Below, in pieces: positions 17,155 to 25,112 of a stretch of DNA of 36,635 nucleotides. Made by a program: the position numbers and the translations under genes. Under the pieces are notes generated by a model. It was not told where the DNA came from. It saw nothing but the letters and a program-made list of their open reading frames with translations, and searched no databases. The stretch covers positions 1 to 36,635 of the forward strand of contig JAJTEQ010000024.1 of NCBI GenBank assembly GCA_021298195.1. The letters run 5' to 3'. The stretch comes from Ilumatobacteraceae bacterium. Its GTDB lineage: Bacteria > Actinomycetota > Acidimicrobiia > Acidimicrobiales > Ilumatobacteraceae. The first letter of the stretch is position 1, and each line of letters starts with the position of its first letter.

Positions 17155-18312
17155 ATGAGAAGGAACAAGGGTTGGAAGCTGGCAGCGGGCGTCGTCGCCC
17201 TCTCGCTGGCCGCCGCGGCTTGTGGTGGAGACGACGGAGACTCGGAAGCCCCGAGCACCGAAGCCCCCGCCGAGTGCGCGGAGACCACGGAAGTCAAGCT
17301 GCAGTTGCAGTGGTTCATCCAGGCTCAGTTCGCGGGCTACTTCGCCGCGATCGACCAGGGTTACTACGCCGCTCAGTGTCTCGACGTCACCATCGTCGAG
17401 GGTGGTGTCGACATCGTCCCGCAGCAGCAGTTGGCTGACGGTGCCGTCGACTTCGCGCTCTCGTGGGTGCCCAAGGCACTGGCCAGCCGTGAGGCGGGCG
17501 CCGACATCGTGAACATCGCGCAGGTCTTCCAGCGCTCGGGCACGCTGCAGGTGTCGTTCAAGGACGCCGGCATCACCTCGCCGGCCGACTTCGCCGGCAA
17601 GAAGATCGGTAACTGGGGCTACGGCAACGAGTTCGAGATCTTCGCCGCGCTCACCAAGGCCGGACTCGATCCCGCCGCCGACGTCGAGTTGGTTCAGCAG
17701 CAGTTCGACATGGCCGCCCTTCTGGCCGGTGACATCGACGCCGCCGAGGCCATGACCTACAACGAGTACGCACAGGTGCTCGAGGCCGTGAACCCGGAGA
17801 CCGGTGAGCTGTACACCGCCGATGACTTCAACGTCGTCAGCTACGAAGAAGAGGGCGTCGGCATGTTGCAGGACGCCATCTGGGCTTCGGGCGAGCGTCT
17901 GGCCGATGAGGCCTACCGCGCCACCGCGGTGAAGTTCGTGGCCGCCTCCATCCAGGGTTGGGCCTACTGCCGCGACAATGCTCAGGCCTGCGCCGACATC
18001 GTCGTGTCGAAGGGCTCGAAGCTGGGTGCGTCGCACCAGTTGTGGCAGATGAACGAAGTCAACAAGCTCATCTGGCCCGCCGCTGGTGGCGCCGGCATGA
18101 TCGACTCGGCTGCCTGGGACCGCACCGCCAAGTTGGCGCAGGAGACCAAGAACCTCGAGGGTTCGACCGTTCTCACCGCCGCACCTGACGCGGAGGCGTA
18201 CACCAACGACATCGTCACCGAGGCGCTCGCGCTCCTCGAGGGGCTGGGTGTCGACACCAAGGGTGAGGGCTTCGCCCCCATCGAGGTGACCCTCAACGAG
18301 GGTGGCGCCTGA
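17155..18312 (+). CDS. NMT1/THI5-type substrate-binding lipoprotein
   Basis: Extracytoplasmic binding protein. ATG at 17155 after a strong GGGGAGGAG gives 385 residues; the longer open frame upstream only shadows the permease gene. Signal peptide with K/R N-terminus, hydrophobic core and lipobox A-A-A-A-C, so Cys23 is lipidated. The mature part opens with L-Q-L-Q-W-F-I-Q-A-Q-F-A-G-Y-F-A-A, the family hallmark; relatives bind pyrimidine-like thiamine precursors, riboflavin or taurine-like molecules. Given the operon, a pyrimidine or cyclic-amide ligand is likely but unproven. A palindrome and a textbook terminator follow the stop. Confidence 0.9.
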   Translation: MRRNKGWKLAAGVVALSLAAAACGGDDGDSEAPSTEAPAECAETTEVKLQLQWFIQAQFAGYFAAIDQGYYAAQCLDVTIVEGGVDIVPQQQLADGAVDFALSWVPKALASREAGADIVNIAQVFQRSGTLQVSFKDAGITSPADFAGKKIGNWGYGNEFEIFAALTKAGLDPAADVELVQQQFDMAALLAGDIDAAEAMTYNEYAQVLEAVNPETGELYTADDFNVVSYEEEGVGMLQDAIWASGERLADEAYRATAVKFVAASIQGWAYCRDNAQACADIVVSKGSKLGASHQLWQMNEVNKLIWPAAGGAGMIDSAAWDRTAKLAQETKNLEGSTVLTAAPDAEAYTNDIVTEALALLEGLGVDTKGEGFAPIEVTLNEGGA

Positions 18313-18323
18313 TCGATCAGGCG
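18306..18323. repeat. 18-bp perfect palindrome over the binding-protein stop
   Basis: CGCCTGATCGATCAGGCG spans the TGA at 18310-18312. It may act as an mRNA 3' hairpin ahead of the main terminator or as a protein site. Confidence 0.5.
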
Positions 18324-18342
18324 TCTCCGTCACGGAGTACGG

Positions 18343-18374
18343 ACGGGCGGGCTGCGAAAGCAGCCCGCCCGTTT
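18343..18374 (+). terminator. Intrinsic terminator of the catabolic operon
   Basis: Perfect 13-bp GC-rich stem (18343-18355 with 18360-18372) capped by a GAAA tetraloop (18356-18359) and ending in TTT. It is the best terminator in the window and marks the end of the 9.66-18.3 kb operon. Confidence 0.85.
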
Positions 18375-18410
18375 CGCGTCACCCCATCGGGTCTGGCCGC
18401 GGCCGCCCCG

Positions 18411-19262
18411 GTGATTTTCGTGCTCCTCTGGAGCACCGGGTTCATCGTCGCCCGTTACGGCACGCGAGACGCGGGGCCGATGACGTTCCTGTCCCTGCGG
18501 TTGTTCATCGCCGCCATCGTGCTGATTCTCATCGCGCGGATCACCAATGCTCCGCGTCTGACTCGGGAGCAAATGAAGTGGGCGGCGATCACCGGCGTCG
18601 GATTGCATGCCGTGTACCTGGGTGGTGTGTTCGTCGCCGCGGATCTCGGACTTCCCTCCGGGTTATCGGCTCTGATCTCGGGTCTGCATCCGGTGCTCAC
18701 CTCGGTGGGCGCGTTGCTGTTGCTGGGTGAGACGTTGTCGCGTCGACAGTGGCTCGGAGTGGCGTGTGGCGTGGGTGGTGTGGTGGCCGTGGTGGTGGAT
18801 CGATTGGAGGCCGGTATCAGCGGGATCACCGCCGGTGCGCTGGTCGCCATGGCCGTTTCGGTGGTCGGAATGTCGGCGGGCACGTTGTTGCAACGTTCCC
18901 GCGGGGGAGCGATGCCCTTGCTGCTCGGCACCGCGGTTCAGTATCTGGTGTCGGCGGTGATCCTCGGCGTGGGAGCGGGCACCGTGGAGCATTTCGAGGT
19001 GCGATTCACCGCACGCTTCTGGTGGTCGTTGCTGTGGGCCGTCGTGGTGTTGTCCATCGCGGCCGTGTTGATCATGCTGTGGCTGTTGCAGCGACGGGCC
19101 GCCGCGCGCGTGAGCAGTCTGTTCTTCCTCACACCGGCCTTGAGCACCATCGAGGGTGCGTTGCTTTTCGACGAACGTCTGGGTGTGCTGGCCGTTCTCG
19201 GATTGGTGGTGGCGCTGGCTGGTGTCGCGTTGACGACGCGTCAGCCTCGCACCGCGGGTTGA
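18411..19262 (+). CDS. DMT/EamA-family permease
   Basis: 283 residues, ~10 hydrophobic helices arranged as two EamA repeats; the first repeat has P-S-G-L-S-A-L-I-S-G-L-H-P-V-L-T and the second ends L-F-D-E-R-L-G-V-L-A-V-L-G-L-V-V-A-L-A-G-V. Family members export or import amino acids, nucleobases and other metabolites. The GTG at 18411 is the first usable start and gives a very short N-terminus (M-I-F-V-L-L-W-S-T-G-F); hydrophobic in-frame codons upstream lack a start codon. It lies just after the operon terminator, so it needs its own promoter, and it is convergent with the aminotransferase (10 bp apart). Confidence 0.85.
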   Translation: MIFVLLWSTGFIVARYGTRDAGPMTFLSLRLFIAAIVLILIARITNAPRLTREQMKWAAITGVGLHAVYLGGVFVAADLGLPSGLSALISGLHPVLTSVGALLLLGETLSRRQWLGVACGVGGVVAVVVDRLEAGISGITAGALVAMAVSVVGMSAGTLLQRSRGGAMPLLLGTAVQYLVSAVILGVGAGTVEHFEVRFTARFWWSLLWAVVVLSIAAVLIMLWLLQRRAAARVSSLFFLTPALSTIEGALLFDERLGVLAVLGLVVALAGVALTTRQPRTAG

Positions 19263-19272
19263 ACCCGCCCGA

Positions 19273-20628
19273 TCACTTGCCGGTGTAGCGCTTGTCGGCC
19301 AGTTCCAGCACCTCGTCGATGATGGCGATGCCCTGTCGCATCTCCTCGTCGGTGGTGGTCAACGGCGGCACGACGTGCATGCGGTTGAAGTGGGTGAAGG
19401 GCCACAGGCCGCGGGCCTTGCAGGCGCCGATGAGTTCCACCATCGGGGCGTTGGCCTCGCCGGCCGCGTTGAAGGGCACCAGCGGCTCGCGGGTGGCGCG
19501 ATCCTTCACCAACTCGATGGCCCAGAACACGCCGATGCCGCGCACGTCGCCGACGCTGGGGTGCTTGTCCTTCAACTTCTGCAGCTCGGGTCCGATGACG
19601 TCGCGGCCGAGGTGGCGAGCATGATCGATGATGCCCTCCTCCTCGAAGATGTTGATGCTGGCCACGGCCGATGCGCACGCCAACGGATGTCCGCTGTAGG
19701 TGAGGCCGCCGGGGAACTGGCGCTCGCGGAACGTGTCGGCGATGCGCTGACTGATGATCACACCACCGAGGGGCAGGTAACCGGAGTTCACACCCTTGGC
19801 GAAGCAGATGAGATCGGGGGTGACGTCCCAATTCTGGATGGCGAACCACTCGCCGCAACGTCCGAAGCCCGACATCACCTCGTCGGCGATGAGCACGATG
19901 CCGTACTCGTCGCAGATCGAGCGCACGCCTTCGAGGTATCCGGGCGGTGGCACCAGGATGCCGTTCGTTCCCACGACGCTTTCCAGCATGATGGCCGCCA
20001 CGGTCTGGGGGCCCTCCACCATCAACGTGTCGCGCAGGTGTTGCAACGCGCGCTGCGATTCCTGGATGTCGTCCTCGCTGTGGAACTGCGAGCGGTAGGG
20101 GTACGGGCCCCAGAACTTGACGACGCCGGGGATGCCGGGCTCACTGGGCCAACGACGCGGGTCACCGGTGAGTTGGATCGCACCACCCGTGGCTCCGTGA
20201 TAGCTGCGGTAGGTGGTGAGCACCTTGTGGCGGCCGGTGTGCAAACGCGCCATACGGATGGCGTTCTCGGTGGCCTCGGCGCCACCGTTGGTGAAGAACA
20301 CCATGTTCAGATCACCGGGAGCACGCTCGACGATGAGACGAGCCGCCTCGCTGCGGGCATCGTTCGCGTGGATGGGGGCGATGGTGCACAAGCGCGCGGC
20401 CTGTTCCTGAATGGCCGCCACCAACTTGGGGTGCTGGTGTCCGATGTTGACGTTCACCAATTGGCTGGAGAAGTCGAGATAGCGCTTGCCGTCTTCGTCC
20501 CAGAACCAACTGCCCTCGGCGCCGGCCACCACGATGGGGCTGATGAGGCCTTGGGCCGACCACGAGTGGAAGACGTGGGCGCGGTCGTTGGCGAGGGCTT
20601 GGGAAGCGCGGGTGTCGAGCACGGTCAT
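19273..20628 (-). CDS. Class III aminotransferase, probably beta-alanine:pyruvate type
   Basis: 451 residues, fold-type I PLP enzyme. PLP Lys278 lies in I-C-F-A-K-G-V-N-S-G-Y-L-P-L-G-G-V; V-L-I-A-D-E-V-M-S-G-F-G-R-C-G is the cofactor Asp region, and the N-terminal F-H-S-W-S-A-Q matches the omega-amino acid:pyruvate group. Ascribed role: beta-alanine to malonate semialdehyde, joining beta-ureidopropionase to MmsA. Its promoter carries the same 18-bp operator at the same distance as the catabolic operon 11 kb away, which supports this role. Taurine or 4-aminobutyrate transamination are alternatives. The start has a leaderless-type -10. Confidence 0.9.
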   Translation of the reverse strand: MTVLDTRASQALANDRAHVFHSWSAQGLISPIVVAGAEGSWFWDEDGKRYLDFSSQLVNVNIGHQHPKLVAAIQEQAARLCTIAPIHANDARSEAARLIVERAPGDLNMVFFTNGGAEATENAIRMARLHTGRHKVLTTYRSYHGATGGAIQLTGDPRRWPSEPGIPGVVKFWGPYPYRSQFHSEDDIQESQRALQHLRDTLMVEGPQTVAAIMLESVVGTNGILVPPPGYLEGVRSICDEYGIVLIADEVMSGFGRCGEWFAIQNWDVTPDLICFAKGVNSGYLPLGGVIISQRIADTFRERQFPGGLTYSGHPLACASAVASINIFEEEGIIDHARHLGRDVIGPELQKLKDKHPSVGDVRGIGVFWAIELVKDRATREPLVPFNAAGEANAPMVELIGACKARGLWPFTHFNRMHVVPPLTTTDEEMRQGIAIIDEVLELADKRYTGK

Positions 20629-20634
20629 GAGGTC

Positions 20635-20663
20635 AGCCTATTCGTTACAGGTCCGAGTGAACA
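20635..20663 (-). promoter_or_regulatory. Promoter of the aminotransferase gene
   Basis: On the minus strand: -35-like TGTTCA (20658-20663), 17-bp spacer, -10 TAGGCT (20635-20640), then 6 nt to the ATG, so the mRNA is probably leaderless. The operator core ends 31 bp upstream of the -10. Confidence 0.65.
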
Positions 20664-20671
20664 GAGTGCGA

Positions 20672-20689
20672 ATTGTGACCGGACAATCC
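20672..20689 (-). promoter_or_regulatory. MocR operator, aminotransferase gene
   Basis: ATTGTGACCGGACAATCC is the exact reverse complement of 9529-9546. Relative to the gene it regulates, its orientation and 31-bp distance to the -10 are the same as at the catabolic operon. Its centre falls near -52, fitting an activator. Confidence 0.8.
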
Positions 20690-20723
20690 GTCGCTCGAGG
20701 AGTGTCGAATTCGGTCCGGGTGT

Positions 20724-20729
20724 TACGTT
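20724..20729 (+). promoter_or_regulatory. Leaderless-type -10 box for the lipoprotein gene
   Basis: TACGTT ends 6 nt before the ATG at 20736, with no Shine-Dalgarno between. Confidence 0.45.
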
Positions 20730-20735
20730 TCCTCG

Positions 20736-21989
20736 ATGAAGCCATCGTCCCCTCTTACGTTCGTTTTGGTCGTCACGGTCATCGCCACCGCGAGTTTGGT
20801 TTCCTGCGGGACATCCGACGAGTCGTCCGAGACGTCGGCGAACTCCGAGTCGGTCGCCGACCCGACGACGCCTGAGACCCAGGTGACCACGACGAGCAGC
20901 GTGTCGTCGTCCACGGTGACCGAGCCCGTCCCAAAGCTTGCCTCCGACCCGCGGGTCACTGCCGAGGTGTCGCCGTCCGCTGATTGTCGTATCTCGGACG
21001 TCACCGAGTCGGAGCAGGCATCCTCTGCGTTCCCTCGACCGAGCGATTTGGCCGGGCCGGAGCTCGTCCGCATTCTTGCGGTGCCGGTCAGTACCGCGAA
21101 CCATGTGTTCGGTGAAGCCGATCGAAAGCTGATGGAAGAGTCACTCGTCGCCACGGCGGAGTATTTCTCTGCGGTGTCGTACGGGAGGGGAGAGGTTTCT
21201 TGGTCCGTGTTGGAACCCGAGGACTGGGTGACCCTCGAACAAACGTCGGAGGAGTTGGGACTCGTCGGTGGGGGCCCCATGACGGATCGTGAGGCCATCG
21301 TCGCCCAGGCTCACGGTCGGATTCCCACGACGGCGAATGTCGGCTCATTCGATGTGATCGGGGTGTACCTACCGGCGGTCGATGAGATGTTGTTCGGTCA
21401 AAGTGGGGTGATTCCGAGCGCACCAAAGTCCGACGCCGGCGTCACCCAGAGGTTCATCCTCCTTGGTGGTGGGTACCTGAGGTTCTGGCAGGTCACCGCC
21501 CACGAACTCGGACATGCTTGGATCGGGCTCGAGGATCTGTACTCCTTCGAGACGCAGTCGCTCTACGTCGGTCCCTGGGACATCATGCAGTTGGCGTTGT
21601 TGGCCACGAGCCCCGAACTCACGGCGTGGAATCGTTGGCTAGCCGGGTGGTTGGGCGATTCTCAAGTTCGTTGTGTCGCCCGAACGGGTGAGACGGTCCA
21701 CTTCCTCGCCCCCGTCGAGGGACGATCGTCGTTGCCCCAGATGGTCGTCGTCCCCGTCTCAGAAAGTGCGGCCGTGGTGGTGGAGACGAGGAGGATCACC
21801 GAATTCGACAAAGCGGGCGACAAGGTCGTCGTGTACTCGGTGGACACCTCATTCAGGTCGGGGTTCGGCCCGATCCGTCTTGTCGCCGAACTCGATGTCG
21901 CCGGTGCCACCGCCGAGTCGGGGAACGTCAGGGTCGAAGTCCTCGAACGCAGTGTCGAAGGTGACCTCGTGGGCATCGTCGTCAGTTGA
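20736..21989 (+). CDS. Secreted lipoprotein with metalloprotease motif (M6-like)
   Basis: 417 residues. Signal peptide with lipobox L-V-S-C (Cys24), then a Ser/Thr/Glu-rich linker to ~residue 75, so the protein is tethered outside the membrane. The zinc motif H256-E-L-G-H260-A-W-I-G-L-E-D267 fits HExxHxxGxxD, and the following W-D-I-M-Q ... L-T-A-W-N-R-W-L-A-G-W-L resembles immune-inhibitor-A (M6) peptidases. The C-terminal ~110 residues are beta-rich. Substrate unknown. Codon choice is a little less GC-biased than in neighbours, so recent acquisition is possible but weakly supported. Confidence 0.75.
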   Translation: MKPSSPLTFVLVVTVIATASLVSCGTSDESSETSANSESVADPTTPETQVTTTSSVSSSTVTEPVPKLASDPRVTAEVSPSADCRISDVTESEQASSAFPRPSDLAGPELVRILAVPVSTANHVFGEADRKLMEESLVATAEYFSAVSYGRGEVSWSVLEPEDWVTLEQTSEELGLVGGGPMTDREAIVAQAHGRIPTTANVGSFDVIGVYLPAVDEMLFGQSGVIPSAPKSDAGVTQRFILLGGGYLRFWQVTAHELGHAWIGLEDLYSFETQSLYVGPWDIMQLALLATSPELTAWNRWLAGWLGDSQVRCVARTGETVHFLAPVEGRSSLPQMVVVPVSESAAVVVETRRITEFDKAGDKVVVYSVDTSFRSGFGPIRLVAELDVAGATAESGNVRVEVLERSVEGDLVGIVVS

Positions 21990-22052
21990 CGTTTGATGTC
22001 GGCTGGAAGGAGATCGAGCGAGCCACCTGCCAGTTGCACGACGTTTCCTTGC

Positions 22053-22058
22053 TACGGT
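22053..22058 (+). promoter_or_regulatory. Leaderless-type -10 box for the dienelactone hydrolase gene
   Basis: TACGGT ends 7 nt before the ATG at 22066. Confidence 0.45.
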
Positions 22059-22065
22059 CGTCGTC

Positions 22066-22734
22066 ATGGGCGAGATGATTTCCTTCCAGTCGAACGGATC
22101 CGAATGCGGTGGCTATCTGGCGAACGGTGGTGGCGCCGGCGTGATCGTCATCCAGGAATGGTGGGGTCTCGTCCCGCACATTCAGGATGTCGCCGATCGA
22201 TTCGCCGCCGCCGGCTACACCGCGTTGGCGCCCGACCTGTATCACGGCCAGTCGTCCACCGAACCCGACGGAGCGGGCAAGTTGATGATGGGCCTGAATC
22301 TGGCCCGAGCGGCCAAGGACCTGTCGGGGGCGGTCGACGAGTTGACCAAGCGCACCGGCACGCCCAAGGTCGGAGTGGTCGGGTACTGCATGGGCGGAGC
22401 GCTCACGTTGATGTTGGCGTGCGAACGCCCCGACGCCGTCGTCGCCGCGGCCCCGTACTACGGCGTCATCGGTTGGCCCACGGCGCAGCCGGATTGGAAC
22501 AAGCTGGCGGCCAAAGTTGTTGGTGAATACGCCGAGGAGGACGACTTCGCATCACCCGACAAGGTGTGGGGTCTGGAGGCCGACCTGCGTGCGTTGGGCA
22601 AGGACGTCGCCATGCACGTGCACCCCGGTACGCACCACGCGTTCTTCAACGACACGCGGCCCGACGTGTACAACGAGGGCGCGGCCACGACGGCCTTCGC
22701 GCGCACGCTCGACTTGTTCAAGTCGACGTTGTAA
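22066..22734 (+). CDS. Dienelactone hydrolase family protein
   Basis: 222 residues, single alpha/beta-hydrolase domain of the DLH family, normal length. The nucleophile is Cys108 in V-V-G-Y-C-M-G-G-A; the acid is in the E-Y-A-E-E-D-D-F loop and the base His in H-P-G-T-H-H-A-F-F-N-D. The N-terminal V-I-V-I-Q-E-W-W-G-L is the oxyanion-hole region. Such enzymes open dienelactones in chloroaromatic breakdown, but most actinobacterial paralogues have unknown ester or lactone substrates, and no aromatic pathway gene is nearby. Confidence 0.9.
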   Translation: MGEMISFQSNGSECGGYLANGGGAGVIVIQEWWGLVPHIQDVADRFAAAGYTALAPDLYHGQSSTEPDGAGKLMMGLNLARAAKDLSGAVDELTKRTGTPKVGVVGYCMGGALTLMLACERPDAVVAAAPYYGVIGWPTAQPDWNKLAAKVVGEYAEEDDFASPDKVWGLEADLRALGKDVAMHVHPGTHHAFFNDTRPDVYNEGAATTAFARTLDLFKSTL

Positions 22735-22794
22735 CCGTTCGCGGTTCGGCGTGTCGTCGCCGTGACGGCAACTTTTTCACGACGTGTATCCCTG

Positions 22795-22818
22795 TCACAC
22801 CCCGTGTCTATGGTGTGA
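22795..22818. repeat. Inverted repeat before the HNH gene
   Basis: TCACACC/GGTGTGA, 7-bp arms, 10-nt loop, about 80 bp before the HNH gene start. It could be an operator or a hairpin. Nothing else is evident in the 162-bp gap. Confidence 0.35.
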
Positions 22819-22896
22819 TCGTGGTTGGTCGTTCGTACGGCCATCCAGATCGTGAAGTTCGCTTCACCCGTTGTCCCTTCGTCATCGGAGGATCAC

Positions 22897-24108
22897 ATGA
22901 AATCGGCGACCGCCTGCCTCGTTCTCGAGGCCGTCACCGAGTTGTTGGAGGTGGGTGACACACCCACCACGTCGGCCGACATTCGTCGCGACCTCGATCG
23001 GGTTCGTCGCGTGCGGGCGTGGATCGACGCGGTGGAGGCCCGGCTGTGTTCGGCTCTGCGCGAGGCACCCGCCGTGGTGCCCGCCATCGAGTTGGCGCGC
23101 TCCGGTTTGCGGACCTCCGACGCCCGCCGGGTGATGGCCCGTGCCGACGCGATGGAAACCGCACCCGAATTCGGAGCGGCGTTGGAGGCCGGTGACGTCA
23201 CCGCGGCTCACGTTGACGGTCTGGCCGGGGCGTTGCGCATCTTGGGGGATCGCGCCGACTCGCTGGTGGCCCACAATCCCTCGTTGTTGCGCGACGCCAC
23301 CGTCATGTCGCCCGACGAGTTCGGTCGTCATGCGCGCCGTGAGGCCCAGCGACTGTTGAACGACGGTGGAGTGGCCATCTTCGAGCGCCAGCGACGCAGC
23401 ACCCGACTGCGCACGTGGATCGACGACGAGGGCATGACCGTTGTGCACGGCACGTTCGATCCCGAGCGGGGCACCGCCTTGGTGGGTGCGCTTGATCGGG
23501 CGGTGGAAGCCATGTTCCATCAGGGTGATGTTTCCGGTCACGTGTTCGACCCGGCACCGGGCATCGAACCGAACGATCACCGCCGTGCGTTGGCCCTCGT
23601 GGCGTTGTTGTCGTCGTCCACGTCACCGTCTACGTCACCGTTGGGCGAAGTTACGGCAGCGGGCAACCCGCGACCGGCGCGAGCCGAGATCATGGTGCAC
23701 ATCGATCTGGAAACGCTGGTGAACGCGACGGCAGGTTCGCCTCGAGTCATCGGCGGATCCGAGTTACCCGTCGAGACCGTGCGACGGTTGGCCTGCGATG
23801 CCGACATCGTCCCGGTCGTTCTGAACGGTTCGGGTGTGGCGCTCGACGTGGGGCGGGCGAAACGTTTGGCCACGGTTCACCAACGTCGCGCCTTGGCCGC
23901 TCGGTACGAGACCTGTGGCATTCCGGGTTGCGCGGTCTTGTTCCATCGGTGCGAACCACATCACCTACGACCGTGGGAGGACGGGGGAGGGACCGACCTG
24001 GCGAACCTGTTGCCGTTGTGCGTGAAACACCATCACGCCGTGCACGAAGGTGGGTGGCAGCTCCACGTCGAAACCGAGACCGGCAACGTCCGCGTCACGT
24101 ATCCGTGA
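22897..24108 (+). CDS. DUF222 / HNH endonuclease-domain protein (13E12-like)
   Basis: ATG at 22897, preceded by CGGAGGA, gives 403 residues; the longer frame from a TTG at 22825 lacks a ribosome site. Residues ~1-290 are the helical DUF222 domain. The C-terminal ~60 residues hold an HNH nuclease: C-G-I-P-G-C ... H-R-C-E-P-H-H-L-R-P-W-E-D-G-G-G-T-D-L-A-N-L-L-P-L-C-V (given in part), with the last zinc/metal ligands in K-H-H-H-A-V-H. These are multi-copy in actinobacterial genomes and resemble REP13E12 elements. The function is unknown; a mobile origin is possible, but no terminal repeats were seen. Confidence 0.88.
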   Translation: MKSATACLVLEAVTELLEVGDTPTTSADIRRDLDRVRRVRAWIDAVEARLCSALREAPAVVPAIELARSGLRTSDARRVMARADAMETAPEFGAALEAGDVTAAHVDGLAGALRILGDRADSLVAHNPSLLRDATVMSPDEFGRHARREAQRLLNDGGVAIFERQRRSTRLRTWIDDEGMTVVHGTFDPERGTALVGALDRAVEAMFHQGDVSGHVFDPAPGIEPNDHRRALALVALLSSSTSPSTSPLGEVTAAGNPRPARAEIMVHIDLETLVNATAGSPRVIGGSELPVETVRRLACDADIVPVVLNGSGVALDVGRAKRLATVHQRRALAARYETCGIPGCAVLFHRCEPHHLRPWEDGGGTDLANLLPLCVKHHHAVHEGGWQLHVETETGNVRVTYP

Positions 24109-24115
24109 TGATCGC

Positions 24116-24175
24116 CGGGCCTAGCCCGTGTTGTTCGCCGGGCCTAGCCCGTGTCGTTCGCTGGGCTCAGCCCAG
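24116..24175. terminator. Three tandem hairpins between convergent genes
   Basis: A 23-bp unit repeated three times, each a hairpin: CGGGC-CTA-GCCCG at 24116-24128 and 24139-24151, then CTGGGC-TCA-GCCCAG at 24161-24175. The third is partly diverged and enters the end of the CitE-like gene. As hairpins they read on both strands and probably act as a bidirectional terminator. Confidence 0.65.
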
Positions 24176-25063
24176 TGCCGCGATCGCGGCTTGCACCGCC
24201 AGCACACGACGCGCGTTGTCCACGTGCAGGTTCTCGATCATGCGTCCGTCCACGGTGATCACTCCACGTCCCTCGGCGGTTGCTTCCTCGAACGCGGCGA
24301 TCACGCGCTGGGCGTAATCGACCTCGTCGGCCGACGGGGCCCACACATCGTTGGCGATCTCCACCTGTGAGGGGTGAATGAGAGTCTTGCCGTCGAAGCC
24401 CATCTGGGCACCCTGCACGCACTCGTCGCGGAACGCGTCCAGATCCTTCACGTCGTTGAACACGCCGTCCAGGATCACCTTGCCAGCCTCACGGGCACCC
24501 AACAGAGCCGTGGCCAGATGGGGTGTCAACGGCGCACGACCACGCACCTGCGTGGCCCGCAGTTCCTTGGCCAGATCGTTGGTGCCCATCACCAACGTGG
24601 CCACGCGCGGATGCGAGGCGATGGCCCGCACGTCGAAGATGGCCGTGGGGGTCTCGATCATGGCCCAGATCTTCATGCTCCCGGGCGCACCGGCGGTGGC
24701 CAGCGCCGACGACACGGCTTCCACTTCCTTCAGCGAGTTGATCTTGGGAATGACCACCGCCGAGACACCGGCCACCGCGGCCGCGGCGATGTCGTCGGCG
24801 CCCCACGGTGTGTCGAGTCCGTTGCAACGAATCGTCAATTCCTTCGCGCCGTACTCACCACTACGTGCCGCGGCCACGGCGTTGCGCCGCGCGTCGGGCT
24901 TGGCGTCGGGGGCCACGGCATCTTCCAGATCGAAGATCAGTGCGTCGGCTGGAATGGCCTTGGCCTTGTCGAGGGCGCGCTCGTTGGCGGCCGGCATGTA
25001 CAGAACGGAACGACGGGGACGTAGGTCGTTGATATTCATGGTGTTGCTCATGGTGTTGCTCAT
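24167..25063 (-). CDS. CitE-like CoA-ester lyase
   Basis: HpcH/HpaI aldolase/citrate lyase family, 298 residues from the ATG at 25063, which has AGGGAG 11 nt upstream; in-frame ATGs at 25051 and 25039 are created by a tandem repeat. Family motifs: R-S-V-L-Y-M-P-A, D-L-E-D-A-V-A-P-D-A-K (metal Asp/Glu), R-C-N-G-L-D-T-P-W-G, P-K-I-N-S and M-I-E-T-P. Actinobacterial relatives cleave malyl-, citramalyl- or hydroxymethylglutaryl-like CoA esters, or hydrolyse malyl-CoA. The neighbouring lyase suggests shared C4/C5-CoA metabolism. The exact substrate is not determinable. Confidence 0.87.
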   Translation of the reverse strand: MSNTMSNTMNINDLRPRRSVLYMPAANERALDKAKAIPADALIFDLEDAVAPDAKPDARRNAVAAARSGEYGAKELTIRCNGLDTPWGADDIAAAAVAGVSAVVIPKINSLKEVEAVSSALATAGAPGSMKIWAMIETPTAIFDVRAIASHPRVATLVMGTNDLAKELRATQVRGRAPLTPHLATALLGAREAGKVILDGVFNDVKDLDAFRDECVQGAQMGFDGKTLIHPSQVEIANDVWAPSADEVDYAQRVIAAFEEATAEGRGVITVDGRMIENLHVDNARRVLAVQAAIAALG

Positions 25064-25072
25064 GGTGTTGGC
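25037..25072 (-). repeat. 12-bp tandem repeat multiplying the start codon
   Basis: Plus-strand unit CATGGTGTTGCT starts at 25037, 25049 and 25061 (last unit imperfect). On the coding strand each unit carries an in-frame ATG, giving the N-terminus M-S-N-T-M-S-N-T-M-N. Confidence 0.9.
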
Positions 25073-25112
25073 TTCTCCCTGTGTTCGCGTGAACACGTGA
25101 AACGTGTGTATC

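Noticed and set aside
22897-24108. Mobile element around the DUF222-HNH gene
   Set aside because: No flanking terminal repeats, target duplications or integrase were found; the family is common as single genes in actinobacteria.
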